A program made the position numbers and the translations under genes. This document shows, piece by piece, positions 39,354-47,745 of a stretch of DNA of 64,000 nt. The stretch spans positions 39,694 to 103,693 of the forward strand of contig CALDSK010000144.1 in NCBI GenBank assembly GCA_937911865.1, in the 5' to 3' direction. This DNA is from an uncultured Synechococcus sp. (GTDB lineage Bacteria; Cyanobacteriota; Cyanobacteriia; Phormidesmidales; Phormidesmidaceae). The notes beneath the pieces were generated by a model. It saw only the letters and a list, made by a program, of their open reading frames with translations. It searched no databases and was not told the DNA's origin. The stretch's first letter is position 1. Every line of letters begins with the position of its first letter.

Positions 39354-39376
39354 GATTAATCTGTTTATAAGATTAA
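39344..39376 (+). repeat. 16-bp tandem duplication across the peptide stop codon
   Basis: CTGTTTATAAGATTAA occurs at 39344-39359 and again at 39361-39376, one base apart. The first copy contains the last codons and the TAA of the peptide gene, so the duplication adds nothing to the protein. Confidence 0.9.
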
Positions 39377-39496
39377 GTAGCTACCAGCAGCCATTGCTGA
39401 CGCAGCAGGCCAAGCGATAGAGGCTACCGACTGCCGAGTTGGCGCTGAGCTAGTTAAGTTCAGCACTAACTTAGCAGTCTTCATCCAAAGACCAAT

Positions 39497-39519
39497 AAAG
39501 GGGACCCTTTGTCCCCTTT
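39497..39519 (+). terminator. Hairpin terminator between the peptide and methyltransferase genes
   Basis: A perfect 9-bp stem, AAAGGGGAC (39497-39505) with GTCCCCTTT (39511-39519), a 5-nt loop and T-rich sequence after it. It ends the peptide transcript or acts as a partial terminator before the methyltransferase. Its position rules out the TTG at 39509 as the methyltransferase start. Confidence 0.75.
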
Positions 39520-39562
39520 TACCCCCTTATTTATCACTTTTAGAATAAGAGAGAGAAGTACG

Positions 39563-40372
39563 ATGACAGCACAGAGCGGCTCCTACCGATTCGACAGTCT
39601 TGAAGAGCAAGTACAGATTCAAGAATTTGAACGGCTGTATCGTCAGGCATCTTCTTTGCTCGACATAGAACGCCAAATTTGGCCCAAGGTTGGAATCCAC
39701 AGCGGCCAAAAGGTGCTGGACGTTGGCTGTGGGACCGGCGCTGTGACGCAAGCGATCGCCAAACAAACGGCACCGACAACAGTAGTAGGTGTAGATATTA
39801 GCCAGAAGCTTCTCTCTCAGAGCGAGCCAAGCTCACAAAATGTCGCATGGAAACAAGGCAGCGTCTATAGCTTACCCTTCGAAGACAATAGCTTTGACGT
39901 TGTTTATGCCAGGCTACTCCTCCAACATCTCAACGAGCCACTAACTGCCTTAGCCAACATTTTTCGAGTGCTTAAGCCCAATGGAATTGCCTGCATTGTA
40001 GATGTGGACAAAGACTGGTCTAGCCTCTATCCAGAGCCAGATAGCTCTATTGCCCTCGATCGGGCAATTATTGAAAAACAGCTTTCGCAAGGGGGCGATC
40101 CGTGGGTCGGTAGAAAGCTAGGCAGCTATCTAAAATCATCTGGTTTTTCTGGCGTAGAAACCAGCATTAAGCTTGTTGACAGCGACCAGCTCGGACTAGC
40201 AAGCTTTTTCGGCATGCTCTCTCTCGGTGGCTCCTACCAATCAGAGAACAAACAGTTCCAATCACTCAGACAAGCAATAGAACCTGACATCCGCGCGCTG
40301 ATCAATAACCCAAATACTTGGGCTGGATTTGCACTGTTTGTAGCCACAGGTCGAAAGCCGACATCTCTTTAA
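39563..40372 (+). CDS. Class I SAM-dependent methyltransferase
   Basis: Rossmann-fold methyltransferase of 269 residues, starting at ATG 39563 (MTAQSGSYRF) after AGAGAGAAG. Motif I is VLDVGCGTGAVTQAIA with VVGVDIS (acidic residue binding the ribose). Motif II is FDVVYARLLLQHL, and motif III is LKPNGIACIVDVDKDW. This resembles Methyltransf_11/25 proteins acting on small molecules or quinones. It sits between two minus-strand STAND genes, on the opposite strand. The substrate is unknown; the peptide just upstream is one candidate. Confidence 0.87.
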   Translation: MTAQSGSYRFDSLEEQVQIQEFERLYRQASSLLDIERQIWPKVGIHSGQKVLDVGCGTGAVTQAIAKQTAPTTVVGVDISQKLLSQSEPSSQNVAWKQGSVYSLPFEDNSFDVVYARLLLQHLNEPLTALANIFRVLKPNGIACIVDVDKDWSSLYPEPDSSIALDRAIIEKQLSQGGDPWVGRKLGSYLKSSGFSGVETSIKLVDSDQLGLASFFGMLSLGGSYQSENKQFQSLRQAIEPDIRALINNPNTWAGFALFVATGRKPTSL

Positions 40373-40394
40373 GCTGCCATCCCAAATTGACAAC

Positions 40395-42833
40395 TCAAAT
40401 CTCTTCCATCCACTGTTTCATCTGATTCGCCATTGCGGCTATGCCCAGTTTTTCAAACTCGTCCTGGGCAAGCGTAGCCCAGCGGCGAAAGTCATTCAAA
40501 CGCCTATCTTCTCTAGCGGAATCGGCTAAAAAGTAATAGCACTGAGCAATGGAGCGCTTATCCTGGTAATGCTTTGCCGCACTCAAACAAGATTCGATGC
40601 AGCTATTAGCTTCGTCGAACGCTCTTTTCTTGCTCAAAGTGTATCCTAGCCAGGCTTTGTTGTACGCAATCATTTTCTTCCACTGCAGAGCATCTGCCAG
40701 CGCTAGGGCCTTGCGGTAAGAGTCTTCTGCCGCCTGATATTTCTCCTGTCGCAGCGCAATCTCGCCAACATAGTAAAAGTATATACACTGCTGCTGTTTC
40801 TGATTTGCTAAAGAGATGTGTTGAACATTACTTCGTCTTTCTAGCCAGTCTTTTGCTATGTCGAACTCATTCTTCTTTAAATGCCGCGCTGCAATATAGG
40901 CTAGGGATGCAAACTTAATATCGGCGTCGTCTTGCGCGCATTCAGTCCAAGACTGTTCAAACAGCTTTAAAGCTTGTCCAGTAGAATCTGTTTCATCTAT
41001 ATGCATCAGCGTTTGTCCCTGATAAAACATCGCCTGAGCCAGCACCTGTTTATCGCCTCTTGCATCAGCCATTTGCATCAGCCCGTCCATCCATGCCTGG
41101 CGCTCATCCCAGTAGCCTCTCATTAAGGTATATCCTCGCAAGCCTCGCCACAGCTGCCGAAAGGTATCGTACGCCTTATGCTCAATACACCAATCTACCA
41201 GGGCTCGAACGTTACTCCACTCCGGTTCTAGCTCGCTGTAGTCTTGCCAGTCAAGCCAGCCATCAGCAAGCGGGGCCAGTAGCTGTAAATACCATTCGCT
41301 CCAGCGACTGTAAGCAGCCTCTTTGAAGGCTGAATCTTTCTTCAACTCAGAGCGAGCGAACTCTTGAGTTAGCGGATGCAACACGTAGTAACGCGAGTCA
41401 ATTTTGTTGACAAGTGAAAGCCGGTACAAGCTAGATAGTTCTTGACTGCTATCTAACTTGCCATGAGGTAGCCCAGCAATGTAGTTAGCAGCCTGAGTAG
41501 AGAACTTCCCAGCAAAGAGTGCAGCAGCTATTAGCAGCTGATAGGCTAACTTGTTCTTTAGCTGTTTTAGAGAAGCCTCTACACAGTAACGAGCCATCTC
41601 ACTAGGCTGTTGAGCCGTGCTCACAGGTCCTAACTCCGGCAGCTTGTTGTACACCGCTAAATAGCCAACGCTATAGGCTATAGCTAGCGGTAAACCACCG
41701 CTAAGCTGATAAATTTCTTGGGTTTGCTCAGGCCGAAGCTGAACGAGCTTTTTTTTGGCCTTGTGCTCAATCAACGAAAAACTAGGTTCTGCGGGCAAAT
41801 AGTCAAGAGAGATGGTTTTACCAATGCCAAAGCGAGTACGACTCGTGAGAATAACCTTTACTGACTGAGGGAGCGATCGCACAAAAGACAACAGCCTGCG
41901 AGGGTTCTCCGTCGTCTCCAAATTATCCAAAATCAACAGCGTCTTATAGTTTTTCAGCACGCCATAGACAAACTCAATCTGCGCATCCAGCTGAAACGGC
42001 ATACCGTCTGCGTAGTCTAATGTTCTTAAAATCTCGCGAATAATATCTTTCAGCGTACGGTCTGTCTGCCAGCGCTCCGATAGATGAGGCCCTAAAAACT
42101 CTTGAGACTGCGCAGAGGCAAACACAATTGCCTCAAACGTAGGGAGTTTACCGGTACGAGCGCGCTGCTGCACGGCTGCCAGGCAGCGATAAGCCACTTC
42201 CAAAGCCAGCGTCGTCTTACCAATACCACCGGGTCCGACAATGCTAATAATCGCGTCTGAGTAAGGCGCTGACAGCGTTGAGCACAGATCGAGAAGAACG
42301 TTCTGCGTATCGATAAAGTAGCTGTCGGGCCTGAGCGTCAAATTATGTAGCGGAAGACGCTGCTGTTGCTGAGCCGTTTGGATGAGCTTGCGGCTGAGCG
42401 TCGGCGTCATTTCTGTCAATCTACTCCCCTGAGAAGCTTTGTACTGAGCCCAAGCCTGATCAAACTTGCGGAGATTTTTATCGACAGAGGTATCCCACAG
42501 CTTGAGGGTAAAATCCCAAATATCCGATCCCCGGGTCTTAATTCGATTGTCTTCTAAAATGTCTAGCTTTTTCTGAAGAACTAGCAAAACTTCCCTAATA
42601 TGCCCCTTAGAGACCGTCGTTGCCGATTCACTTGCAATCAGTTCTGCTAAAAAACTCAGCTTCGTTTTGATCACCAGCTTCGGTCTTGAGGAAAGCTCAT
42701 CAATCCACCGGTACTCAAACAAATCTGAGGCATATGTCTGCGCCGCCATGCCTAGATCGGCACACTCCAGCAACTTCTTGAGCAGAATGCGAATACGGGC
42801 CCTTACTCTAGGGCTAGTACTGAGCTGTGGCAT
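40395..42833 (-). CDS. NB-ARC/TPR STAND ATPase (paralogue 2)
   Basis: An 812-residue paralogue of the protein at 36353. The N-terminal module has RPKLVIKTKLSFLAELIAS and ILEDNRIKTRGSDIWDFTLK. NB-ARC motifs are SIVGPGGIGKTTLALEV (~194-210), LLILDNLETT, VILTSRT and LSGGLPLAIAYSVG. The C-terminal repeats include LRGYTLMRGYWDERQAW. Domain order and the tryptophan-rich linker match paralogue 1, but sequence identity is clearly moderate, so the duplication is old. Its stop is 22 nt from the convergent methyltransferase stop. No effector domain is recognisable. Confidence 0.85.
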   Translation of the reverse strand: MPQLSTSPRVRARIRILLKKLLECADLGMAAQTYASDLFEYRWIDELSSRPKLVIKTKLSFLAELIASESATTVSKGHIREVLLVLQKKLDILEDNRIKTRGSDIWDFTLKLWDTSVDKNLRKFDQAWAQYKASQGSRLTEMTPTLSRKLIQTAQQQQRLPLHNLTLRPDSYFIDTQNVLLDLCSTLSAPYSDAIISIVGPGGIGKTTLALEVAYRCLAAVQQRARTGKLPTFEAIVFASAQSQEFLGPHLSERWQTDRTLKDIIREILRTLDYADGMPFQLDAQIEFVYGVLKNYKTLLILDNLETTENPRRLLSFVRSLPQSVKVILTSRTRFGIGKTISLDYLPAEPSFSLIEHKAKKKLVQLRPEQTQEIYQLSGGLPLAIAYSVGYLAVYNKLPELGPVSTAQQPSEMARYCVEASLKQLKNKLAYQLLIAAALFAGKFSTQAANYIAGLPHGKLDSSQELSSLYRLSLVNKIDSRYYVLHPLTQEFARSELKKDSAFKEAAYSRWSEWYLQLLAPLADGWLDWQDYSELEPEWSNVRALVDWCIEHKAYDTFRQLWRGLRGYTLMRGYWDERQAWMDGLMQMADARGDKQVLAQAMFYQGQTLMHIDETDSTGQALKLFEQSWTECAQDDADIKFASLAYIAARHLKKNEFDIAKDWLERRSNVQHISLANQKQQQCIYFYYVGEIALRQEKYQAAEDSYRKALALADALQWKKMIAYNKAWLGYTLSKKRAFDEANSCIESCLSAAKHYQDKRSIAQCYYFLADSAREDRRLNDFRRWATLAQDEFEKLGIAAMANQMKQWMEEI

Positions 42834-43186
42834 GTAGCAAGTGATTTTTGTAAGTGAGTTTTATGTATGTTCTAGGAGTTTTAAGGTTGGCCTTCTTAAT
42901 AAATCTGACCGAGGGCAGGTTTAATTAGGTCAAATTTGGTAGGTCCCACTTTGGGAAATTCCCAAATCAAAAAAAGTAAGATTTTTCAATGTCCTTATTC
43001 TACAGGCTTTCTAGCACTTTATGAGAGCGTTTGCTTTGGGAATGTAGTGAAATCTACCATACATAACAGTTTGCAGATTATTTGAACGGTATGTACAAAA
43101 GCAGCTCATAAACGCATCAGTTAGCCTTCTCTTTTGTCAGTTAGCGGTAATTTACGTCGCATGATTCACATCACCTAGAGTTTCAT
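42834..43186. other. Divergent intergenic region with a palindrome
   Basis: Non-coding stretch between the minus-strand STAND gene and the plus-strand unknown gene. It contains TTTGGGAA-A-TTCCCAAA at 42950-42966, an odd palindrome close to the STAND start, which could be an operator. I see no open frame with a good start here. Confidence 0.5.
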
Positions 43187-43759
43187 ATGGTAGTTATGCC
43201 CGAAGAAGTCTACTTACAAATCAATTTGGAGTCGCAGCAGGAGGAAGACAGCCTGAGGACTATTGATGTTTTTGGCGTACCCAGCGAACGATCAAAAAGT
43301 GGTGAGTATGAGGTGAGCGAACAGATATACGGATTCTTTGAACTCTTTGTTGCGAAAGAGCTGTTCAAAACTAATCGCACACTCTCTCAATACAGCTTTG
43401 AGTCCGTCAAAATCTGGCTATATGACACCCGTGAAAGCAGAGAAGCACAAGGCTACACGGTACCCTCGGCAGACCTTGAAACGATAAGGATTAGCTCTGA
43501 GGTAAAAGACTCTGAGCTGAAATACATTTCCGTGCTAGATGCGGGCCTCACAGAGACCCAAAGACCAACGTGGGAAACAGGATGTAAAGAGCTTTTGACG
43601 CCTCTATTTCAGCGGTTTATTTCACCAGAGGAGCCACCCGCTATTCTTCATGAGTTCTTACAAATGCGGCTAGGCGTAAAGCTTGCCAACAAGTTAGATC
43701 TTTACTTCAACATGCGAAAGAACATGTGTTTCGACGCATTGATTGTTCAGGCAAAGTAA
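43187..43759 (+). CDS. Conserved-looking protein of unknown function
   Basis: A 190-residue soluble protein I do not recognise. It is acidic at the N-terminus (ESQQEEDSLRTIDVFGVPSE), has SFESVKIWLYDTRESREAQG in the middle and ends LFQRFISPEEPPAILHEFLQ...FDALIVQAK. No signal peptide or membrane helix is visible. It lies upstream of the free-standing HTH gene (82 nt gap), inside the accessory block with the STAND genes, so it may belong to that system. Codon use looks like that of the neighbours. Confidence 0.6.
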   Translation: MVVMPEEVYLQINLESQQEEDSLRTIDVFGVPSERSKSGEYEVSEQIYGFFELFVAKELFKTNRTLSQYSFESVKIWLYDTRESREAQGYTVPSADLETIRISSEVKDSELKYISVLDAGLTETQRPTWETGCKELLTPLFQRFISPEEPPAILHEFLQMRLGVKLANKLDLYFNMRKNMCFDALIVQAK

Positions 43760-43841
43760 TCTAATTGAATCGAATTGAGAGAGTCATCTGTTTCGAGAAG
43801 CACGTTCAGCATACGGGTCTACAAGGAGAAGTCAAAACTAG

Positions 43842-44483
43842 ATGGCAATTACTCTGAAAACAGACAAGCAGGGGTTATCAGTTATTGATCGGGCCAGGGT
43901 GGACAAAAATTGGACCGCGCTTGCACTCAGCTGGTGCGAGAAGGCAAATGTCTCTCTCTCTACTCTAAAGCGATTTCGGGAGAGAAAGGCTATCCAGAAA
44001 GATGCCTTTATTGCAATCTGTCAGGCGGTGGGGATCGACAATTGGCAGCAGGTCGTTGCCGGGGCTCACAGCGACGTTTCTATTTTGATGAGACGCTACC
44101 GCCAGTCTAAAAGAGTGATTGCAGAAGAAGTCCTCTCCAATCTGAAGAGCTTGGATGCCAGACTAGAGTTTGTAGCTCAGACGTTTTCTAACGATCCGGT
44201 TGAAGCACAAAGGCAAATTGAACATCTAACGATGCCTGGCAATTCTGAACAGGCCACATGTGCAGGCAGGAACTATCACCCGCTTGATTGCAATCAGCAA
44301 AGCCATCCATCAGGCGTTGACAACTTGGGAACTGCTCCAATAAAAGATCGGCAGAAGGAACCTAGAGAAAAGGAATATAGAGAAAAAGACCATAGAGCAG
44401 CAGCCACGCCGTCGGCATGCCATCGTTATCCCATCAAAATTGAGGCCAACGTCTCTATTATTCAAATCCTGATGGAAATCTAA
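43842..44483 (+). CDS. Free-standing STAND-type N-terminal HTH protein
   Basis: A 213-residue protein. Its first ~80 residues match the helix-turn-helix-like module found at the start of many cyanobacterial NB-ARC/WD40 STAND proteins: GLSVIDRARVDKNWTALALS, ANVSLSTLKRFRERKAIQKD, FIAICQAVGIDNWQQVV. Here no P-loop follows; instead there is a helical segment (LDARLEFVAQTF) and a Glu/Lys/Arg-rich tail ending QILMEI. AAGGAG at 43823-43828 is 13 nt upstream. It may be a regulator or adaptor for the neighbouring STAND ATPases, or the remnant of a STAND gene that lost its ATPase. Domain recognition is from memory. Confidence 0.65.
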   Translation: MAITLKTDKQGLSVIDRARVDKNWTALALSWCEKANVSLSTLKRFRERKAIQKDAFIAICQAVGIDNWQQVVAGAHSDVSILMRRYRQSKRVIAEEVLSNLKSLDARLEFVAQTFSNDPVEAQRQIEHLTMPGNSEQATCAGRNYHPLDCNQQSHPSGVDNLGTAPIKDRQKEPREKEYREKDHRAAATPSACHRYPIKIEANVSIIQILMEI

Positions 44484-44506
44484 TAAAATCCTGACGGAAA
44501 TCTAAC
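44464..44506 (+). repeat. 21-bp direct duplication across a stop codon
   Basis: The sequence AAATCCTGATGGAAATCTAA (44464-44483) and its continuation recur at 44486-44506 with two mismatches. The first copy contains the last codons and stop of the HTH gene. It adds to the pattern of duplications at gene 3' ends. Confidence 0.85.
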
Positions 44507-44660
44507 AGGGATACCAGTAGAACCACAAATTGACGAAAAGGCGAATGATCTAAGCGGACGGCTCTGTATAATGTGTGCTTGAATAATTTGTGTCGAACTT
44601 CCTATCCTGTAGGATTTAACGCTGAAGTGACTGCAAAGAATAGCTATAGGTGTAAAGACT

Positions 44661-45101
44661 GTGGGTGAAGAAGATTCGAATAGGTCATCAGACTTGATAG
44701 AATCAGGCCCCGTCAAAGTGTCTGCCGGGCGATCGCTCGCCGAATGGGTTACCCTCACACTGTCCACGGTCATCTTGCTTGTCATCGTCGCCCTAGTCCT
44801 ATACGACTGGCAGCTCAGTAAAAACATTCCACCCGCATTTCAAGTGGAGATCACTGAATCCACCCGCATTACAGCAGGCCACTACTACGTTCCGTTCTCT
44901 CTAAAGAATACTGGTGGTCGAATTGCCAGAACGGTGCAGGTAGTCGCAGAACTAAACCTACCCGATGGCAGTACTGAAACAGGCGAACAAGAATTTGACT
45001 TCCTATCGGGCAACGAGCGCAAAAAAGGGGGGTTCGTTTTTGAGCACAACCCTCAGTCTGGCGAACTAGTAGTTAGGGTTGCTAGCTTTGGGCTGCCCTA
45101 G
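44661..45101 (+). CDS. TIGR02588 family membrane-anchored protein
   Basis: A 146-residue protein with one N-terminal membrane helix (LAEWVTLTLSTVILLVIVAL) and an extracytoplasmic β-rich domain (FQVEITESTRITAGHYYVPF, NTGGRIARTVQVVAEL). This is TIGR02588, normally the second gene of an operon with TIGR02587. The partner is here at 33935-34873. GTG start. A TATAAT-like element at 44567-44572, 89 nt upstream, may give the gene its own promoter after the separation. Confidence 0.82.
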   Translation: MGEEDSNRSSDLIESGPVKVSAGRSLAEWVTLTLSTVILLVIVALVLYDWQLSKNIPPAFQVEITESTRITAGHYYVPFSLKNTGGRIARTVQVVAELNLPDGSTETGEQEFDFLSGNERKKGGFVFEHNPQSGELVVRVASFGLP

Positions 45102-45166
45102 TTCTGTCTGCAGCGCTCTTTCTGCAACGTGTGCTTTCCATAACGTATTCTTCAAGTTCTCTCGAC

Positions 45167-45904
45167 TCAGGATGACGCTAGCGACTCACCGTCCATCTCA
45201 GCCGCCAAATCGCTCTCTAGCAAATACATTTCTAGCAGCCGGTCTACTTCGTCAACTTGCGCCGCCGGAATACTCATCGTAATGTAGCGCCGAGAGATAG
45301 CCGTACGCGGCTTTGCCTTCAAGATTAGGGTATTTGGCCGATCGTCATCCCAACCGAACGCAGTGATGCGCTCCCAGGGCTGCCAGGCAAAAGAATACGT
45401 AAAGCCCTGTTCGTGCAATTCCAAATTGCTCTGGCCAAAGGCAATAAACAACAGGGCAATCGTCCACCAGCAGGCCAGCTTAGCAATACCTGAAAAAAGC
45501 ACAACAGGCGGCACCAGCCCATCTGTAATCTGCTGAATTAGGGGTAAGGTCATAGTGATCGCAACCCCCACTAGCAACAGCCCTAGCCAAAAGAGCACTT
45601 TGGTCTGAAGCGTTGAGTCCACCCGCAAAAGCAAGTCACCAGCCCGCTTTTTACGGATGGGCCAGCTCGCTAACCAGACCCACACGCAGACAGCGTAAAG
45701 CAAGTACAGGGCAGATAGCGCTGATTGTCCCGCGAAAAATAATAACAGCGACAGCAAACCACCCAACAGCAACCAAGGCAGCGCGTAGGCTGTATTTTGA
45801 CGGGCTGCCTGCGGTCCTAGCGCTTTTTGAGTGAACAAGTAGGCGATCGCAACAGGAACTGCCAACCCCAGTAAAAACAGCCCAATTATTTGCAGCATAT
45901 CCAC
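45167..45904 (-). CDS. DUF5673-like membrane protein
   Basis: A 245-residue protein with about five membrane helices in the first ~165 residues. A soluble C-terminal domain follows (NLELHEQGFTYSFAWQPWER, RYITMSIPAAQVDEVDRLLE) that resembles the PH-like DUF5673 fold. The end is acidic. Function unknown. It converges with the TIGR02588 gene. Confidence 0.65.
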   Translation of the reverse strand: MDMLQIIGLFLLGLAVPVAIAYLFTQKALGPQAARQNTAYALPWLLLGGLLSLLLFFAGQSALSALYLLYAVCVWVWLASWPIRKKRAGDLLLRVDSTLQTKVLFWLGLLLVGVAITMTLPLIQQITDGLVPPVVLFSGIAKLACWWTIALLFIAFGQSNLELHEQGFTYSFAWQPWERITAFGWDDDRPNTLILKAKPRTAISRRYITMSIPAAQVDEVDRLLEMYLLESDLAAEMDGESLASS

Positions 45905-46009
45905 CTTTTACCTTCAACTAAAAAAAGCCTACCACTCCCTCAGCACTCCCCTGGCACTGCATACAGCGAGATTCAACCAAACAGCTCACTTCATCGGCGT
46001 CGGCCAACG

Positions 46010-47524
46010 CTAGCGAGCAATCGTATCTTCTAACGCTACTTTCAACTCTTCGGTCAGCGCCGCGACCGCCTGACGACCGGCCCGTCGATTCTGCTGATAG
46101 TCAGCCAGCCGAGGAGAAACGGCTATTGGGGGCTGTACCGTCATCTTCACCCAGCGTTGGCCCAGTCTAGGTCTACCTGGGTAGGTACGCTGACTCAAAC
46201 GGGCCAGCATGTCAGACATCAGTAAAGTGACTTCCGCACAGCGCTCAAAAGAAGGTTTCTCCTTCAAATAGACATCGTCTACAGCGACAAAGCTCTCCAC
46301 CATACGCATATGGAGTTCTCGTAGGCTAGCTTCTTGAGCAACCCAGTCCGCCAACCCTTCTGCCAGCGGAGAACGCGTCGAGTCATCGGGAAAATCTTCT
46401 CGGTAAATCACCTGCCAGCTAGCTTCTTCCACCCGGCGACACCGATCGACCAAAGTACCTTTGCTAGACAAGTTAAAGAAGCTTTCTGACACCTGCAAGG
46501 CTCGATCTAACAGCCGCTGCAAACGTTTAGAACACACTGAAGGAGAGTTTTGTGCATCATCTAGTGCCTGTTCACTTGGTACCTGGTCATCTGGCGTCTG
46601 GTCACCTGGCACTTGGTCACCTGGCACTTGGTCACCTAGTGTCTGGTCACCCTGCGTCTGGTCAGAACAAGTCGCTCCTATCTTTGGATAAAAGCGATCG
46701 TAAAATGTTTCTAACGCTGTAATCAAATGCTCGCCCAGTCGCAAAATTCTTAGGTAACAGTCTTTATCTGCTGTCGCCGCTATACTCGCGGTCTCTATTG
46801 TTTGATCAAGACCACTGCGGTTTTCTAGCTGAGATAGCAGCGCCGCTAATTTTGGCCAGTTGGCCTGCACATAGCGATACTGAATGCCAATCGGCAAAAT
46901 ATAGACTGACTCAGGTCGCTGCTCTCGCTGCAAATCTTCTGCACACCAAAAACCAAGCTGCGCCACCCCAGGCTCCAGTGGCCCAAGGCGCTCGCTATGT
47001 CCATTAGTTGCCCCTTCAGGTGCTAACACCATTGGCATAGATCCCTCTGTCAGCAGCTTACGAGCAGCTTTCAGACCGACCCAGTCAGGCCGACGCCCCC
47101 TGCGGATAGGCGTACCTCCCATACGTGAGAGCAGCCAGCCCAATCCTCTCCCTGCCCAAATGGTCATTCCTCGCTCATACAAAAAATGAGTATGTATTGG
47201 CTGCTGTAGCTTTATTCCTCTTTTTTTAGCCGCTTTCGCGACGGCCCTAGAGCACAGATACAGTCCGCTAAGCGGATCGTCTACTTCCACATGGCGCACC
47301 GCCATCAAAAACCGAGATTTACCGGCTTCTAGCTCTGCATACAAATCGACTAGCCTATCTACATTCTCAACTTCAATCCGTTGAATACCAACGGGTAGCC
47401 AAGGACGAATACGGATCTTGAGTAGCAGCGGCAGCAGCCTGTGCACTACTCGCATAACCCAAGGATTGTAGGCAGCAGGAATAAACTTAAGTGGCGGCTG
47501 AAGCGTACGCGGAGAAGGAGGCAT
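46010..47524 (-). CDS. PlsC-like phospholipid/glycerol acyltransferase
   Basis: Acyltransferase of 504 residues. The catalytic HX4D is in AVRHVEVDDPL (residues ~78-88), and the glycerol-phosphate binding motif is APEGATNG in place of the usual FPEGTR. The C-terminal half, about 250 residues with little family resemblance, contains a Gly-Asp-Gln-Pro pentapeptide repeat (46560-46665) and ends in a helical region. Relatives in cyanobacteria are annotated 1-acyl-sn-glycerol-3-phosphate acyltransferase. The exact acceptor is uncertain because the protein is twice the usual PlsC length. Confidence 0.78.
   Translation of the reverse strand: MPPSPRTLQPPLKFIPAAYNPWVMRVVHRLLPLLLKIRIRPWLPVGIQRIEVENVDRLVDLYAELEAGKSRFLMAVRHVEVDDPLSGLYLCSRAVAKAAKKRGIKLQQPIHTHFLYERGMTIWAGRGLGWLLSRMGGTPIRRGRRPDWVGLKAARKLLTEGSMPMVLAPEGATNGHSERLGPLEPGVAQLGFWCAEDLQREQRPESVYILPIGIQYRYVQANWPKLAALLSQLENRSGLDQTIETASIAATADKDCYLRILRLGEHLITALETFYDRFYPKIGATCSDQTQGDQTLGDQVPGDQVPGDQTPDDQVPSEQALDDAQNSPSVCSKRLQRLLDRALQVSESFFNLSSKGTLVDRCRRVEEASWQVIYREDFPDDSTRSPLAEGLADWVAQEASLRELHMRMVESFVAVDDVYLKEKPSFERCAEVTLLMSDMLARLSQRTYPGRPRLGQRWVKMTVQPPIAVSPRLADYQQNRRAGRQAVAALTEELKVALEDTIAR
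46560..46665 (-). repeat. 15-nt tandem repeat inside the acyltransferase gene
   Basis: Units resembling CTGGCACTTGGTCAC (plus-strand view) are repeated about six times with small changes. They encode GDQVP/GDQTL/DDQVP pentapeptides in frame. The stretch lies between two recognisable protein parts and should be a flexible linker. Confidence 0.85.
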
Positions 47525-47662
47525 GAAGAAAAGACCAGTAATTGCTAGCTTCGACTACGCTCAACCGTCGGCAGTAAAAAGGCTGTCAAGAATGGAGAAA
47601 TAGGAATAGTTGAAGTCGAGCCAGATAAAGCAAGCCAGATAAGGCAAAAAATAGATACACAA

Positions 47663-47697
47663 AGGGCCAGAGCACTACCTAAGCATGCTCTGGCCCT
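47663..47697 (-). terminator. Intrinsic terminator of infC
   Basis: A perfect 12-bp stem (47663-47674 with 47686-47697) and an 11-nt loop, 49 nt past the infC stop on the minus strand. The RNA hairpin is followed by a U-rich stretch (UUGUGUAUCUAUUUUUUG). Confidence 0.85.
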
Positions 47698-47745
47698 AGT
47701 ATCAAATTAGGATGACTGGATCGCGGGTAACTAACACAGTCAAAG

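Noticed and set aside
39509..39562. Upstream TTG start for the methyltransferase
   Set aside because: The TTG lies inside the hairpin terminator 39497-39519; the ATG at 39563 begins the recognisable protein.
44530..44572. TTGACG...TATAAT as a standard promoter for TIGR02588
   Set aside because: The spacing is 31 bp, too long for a normal sigma-70 promoter; only the TATAAT box is kept as a weak candidate.
45079..45282. 67-residue plus-strand frame
   Set aside because: It overlaps the end of the DUF5673-like gene on the other strand and has no motif.
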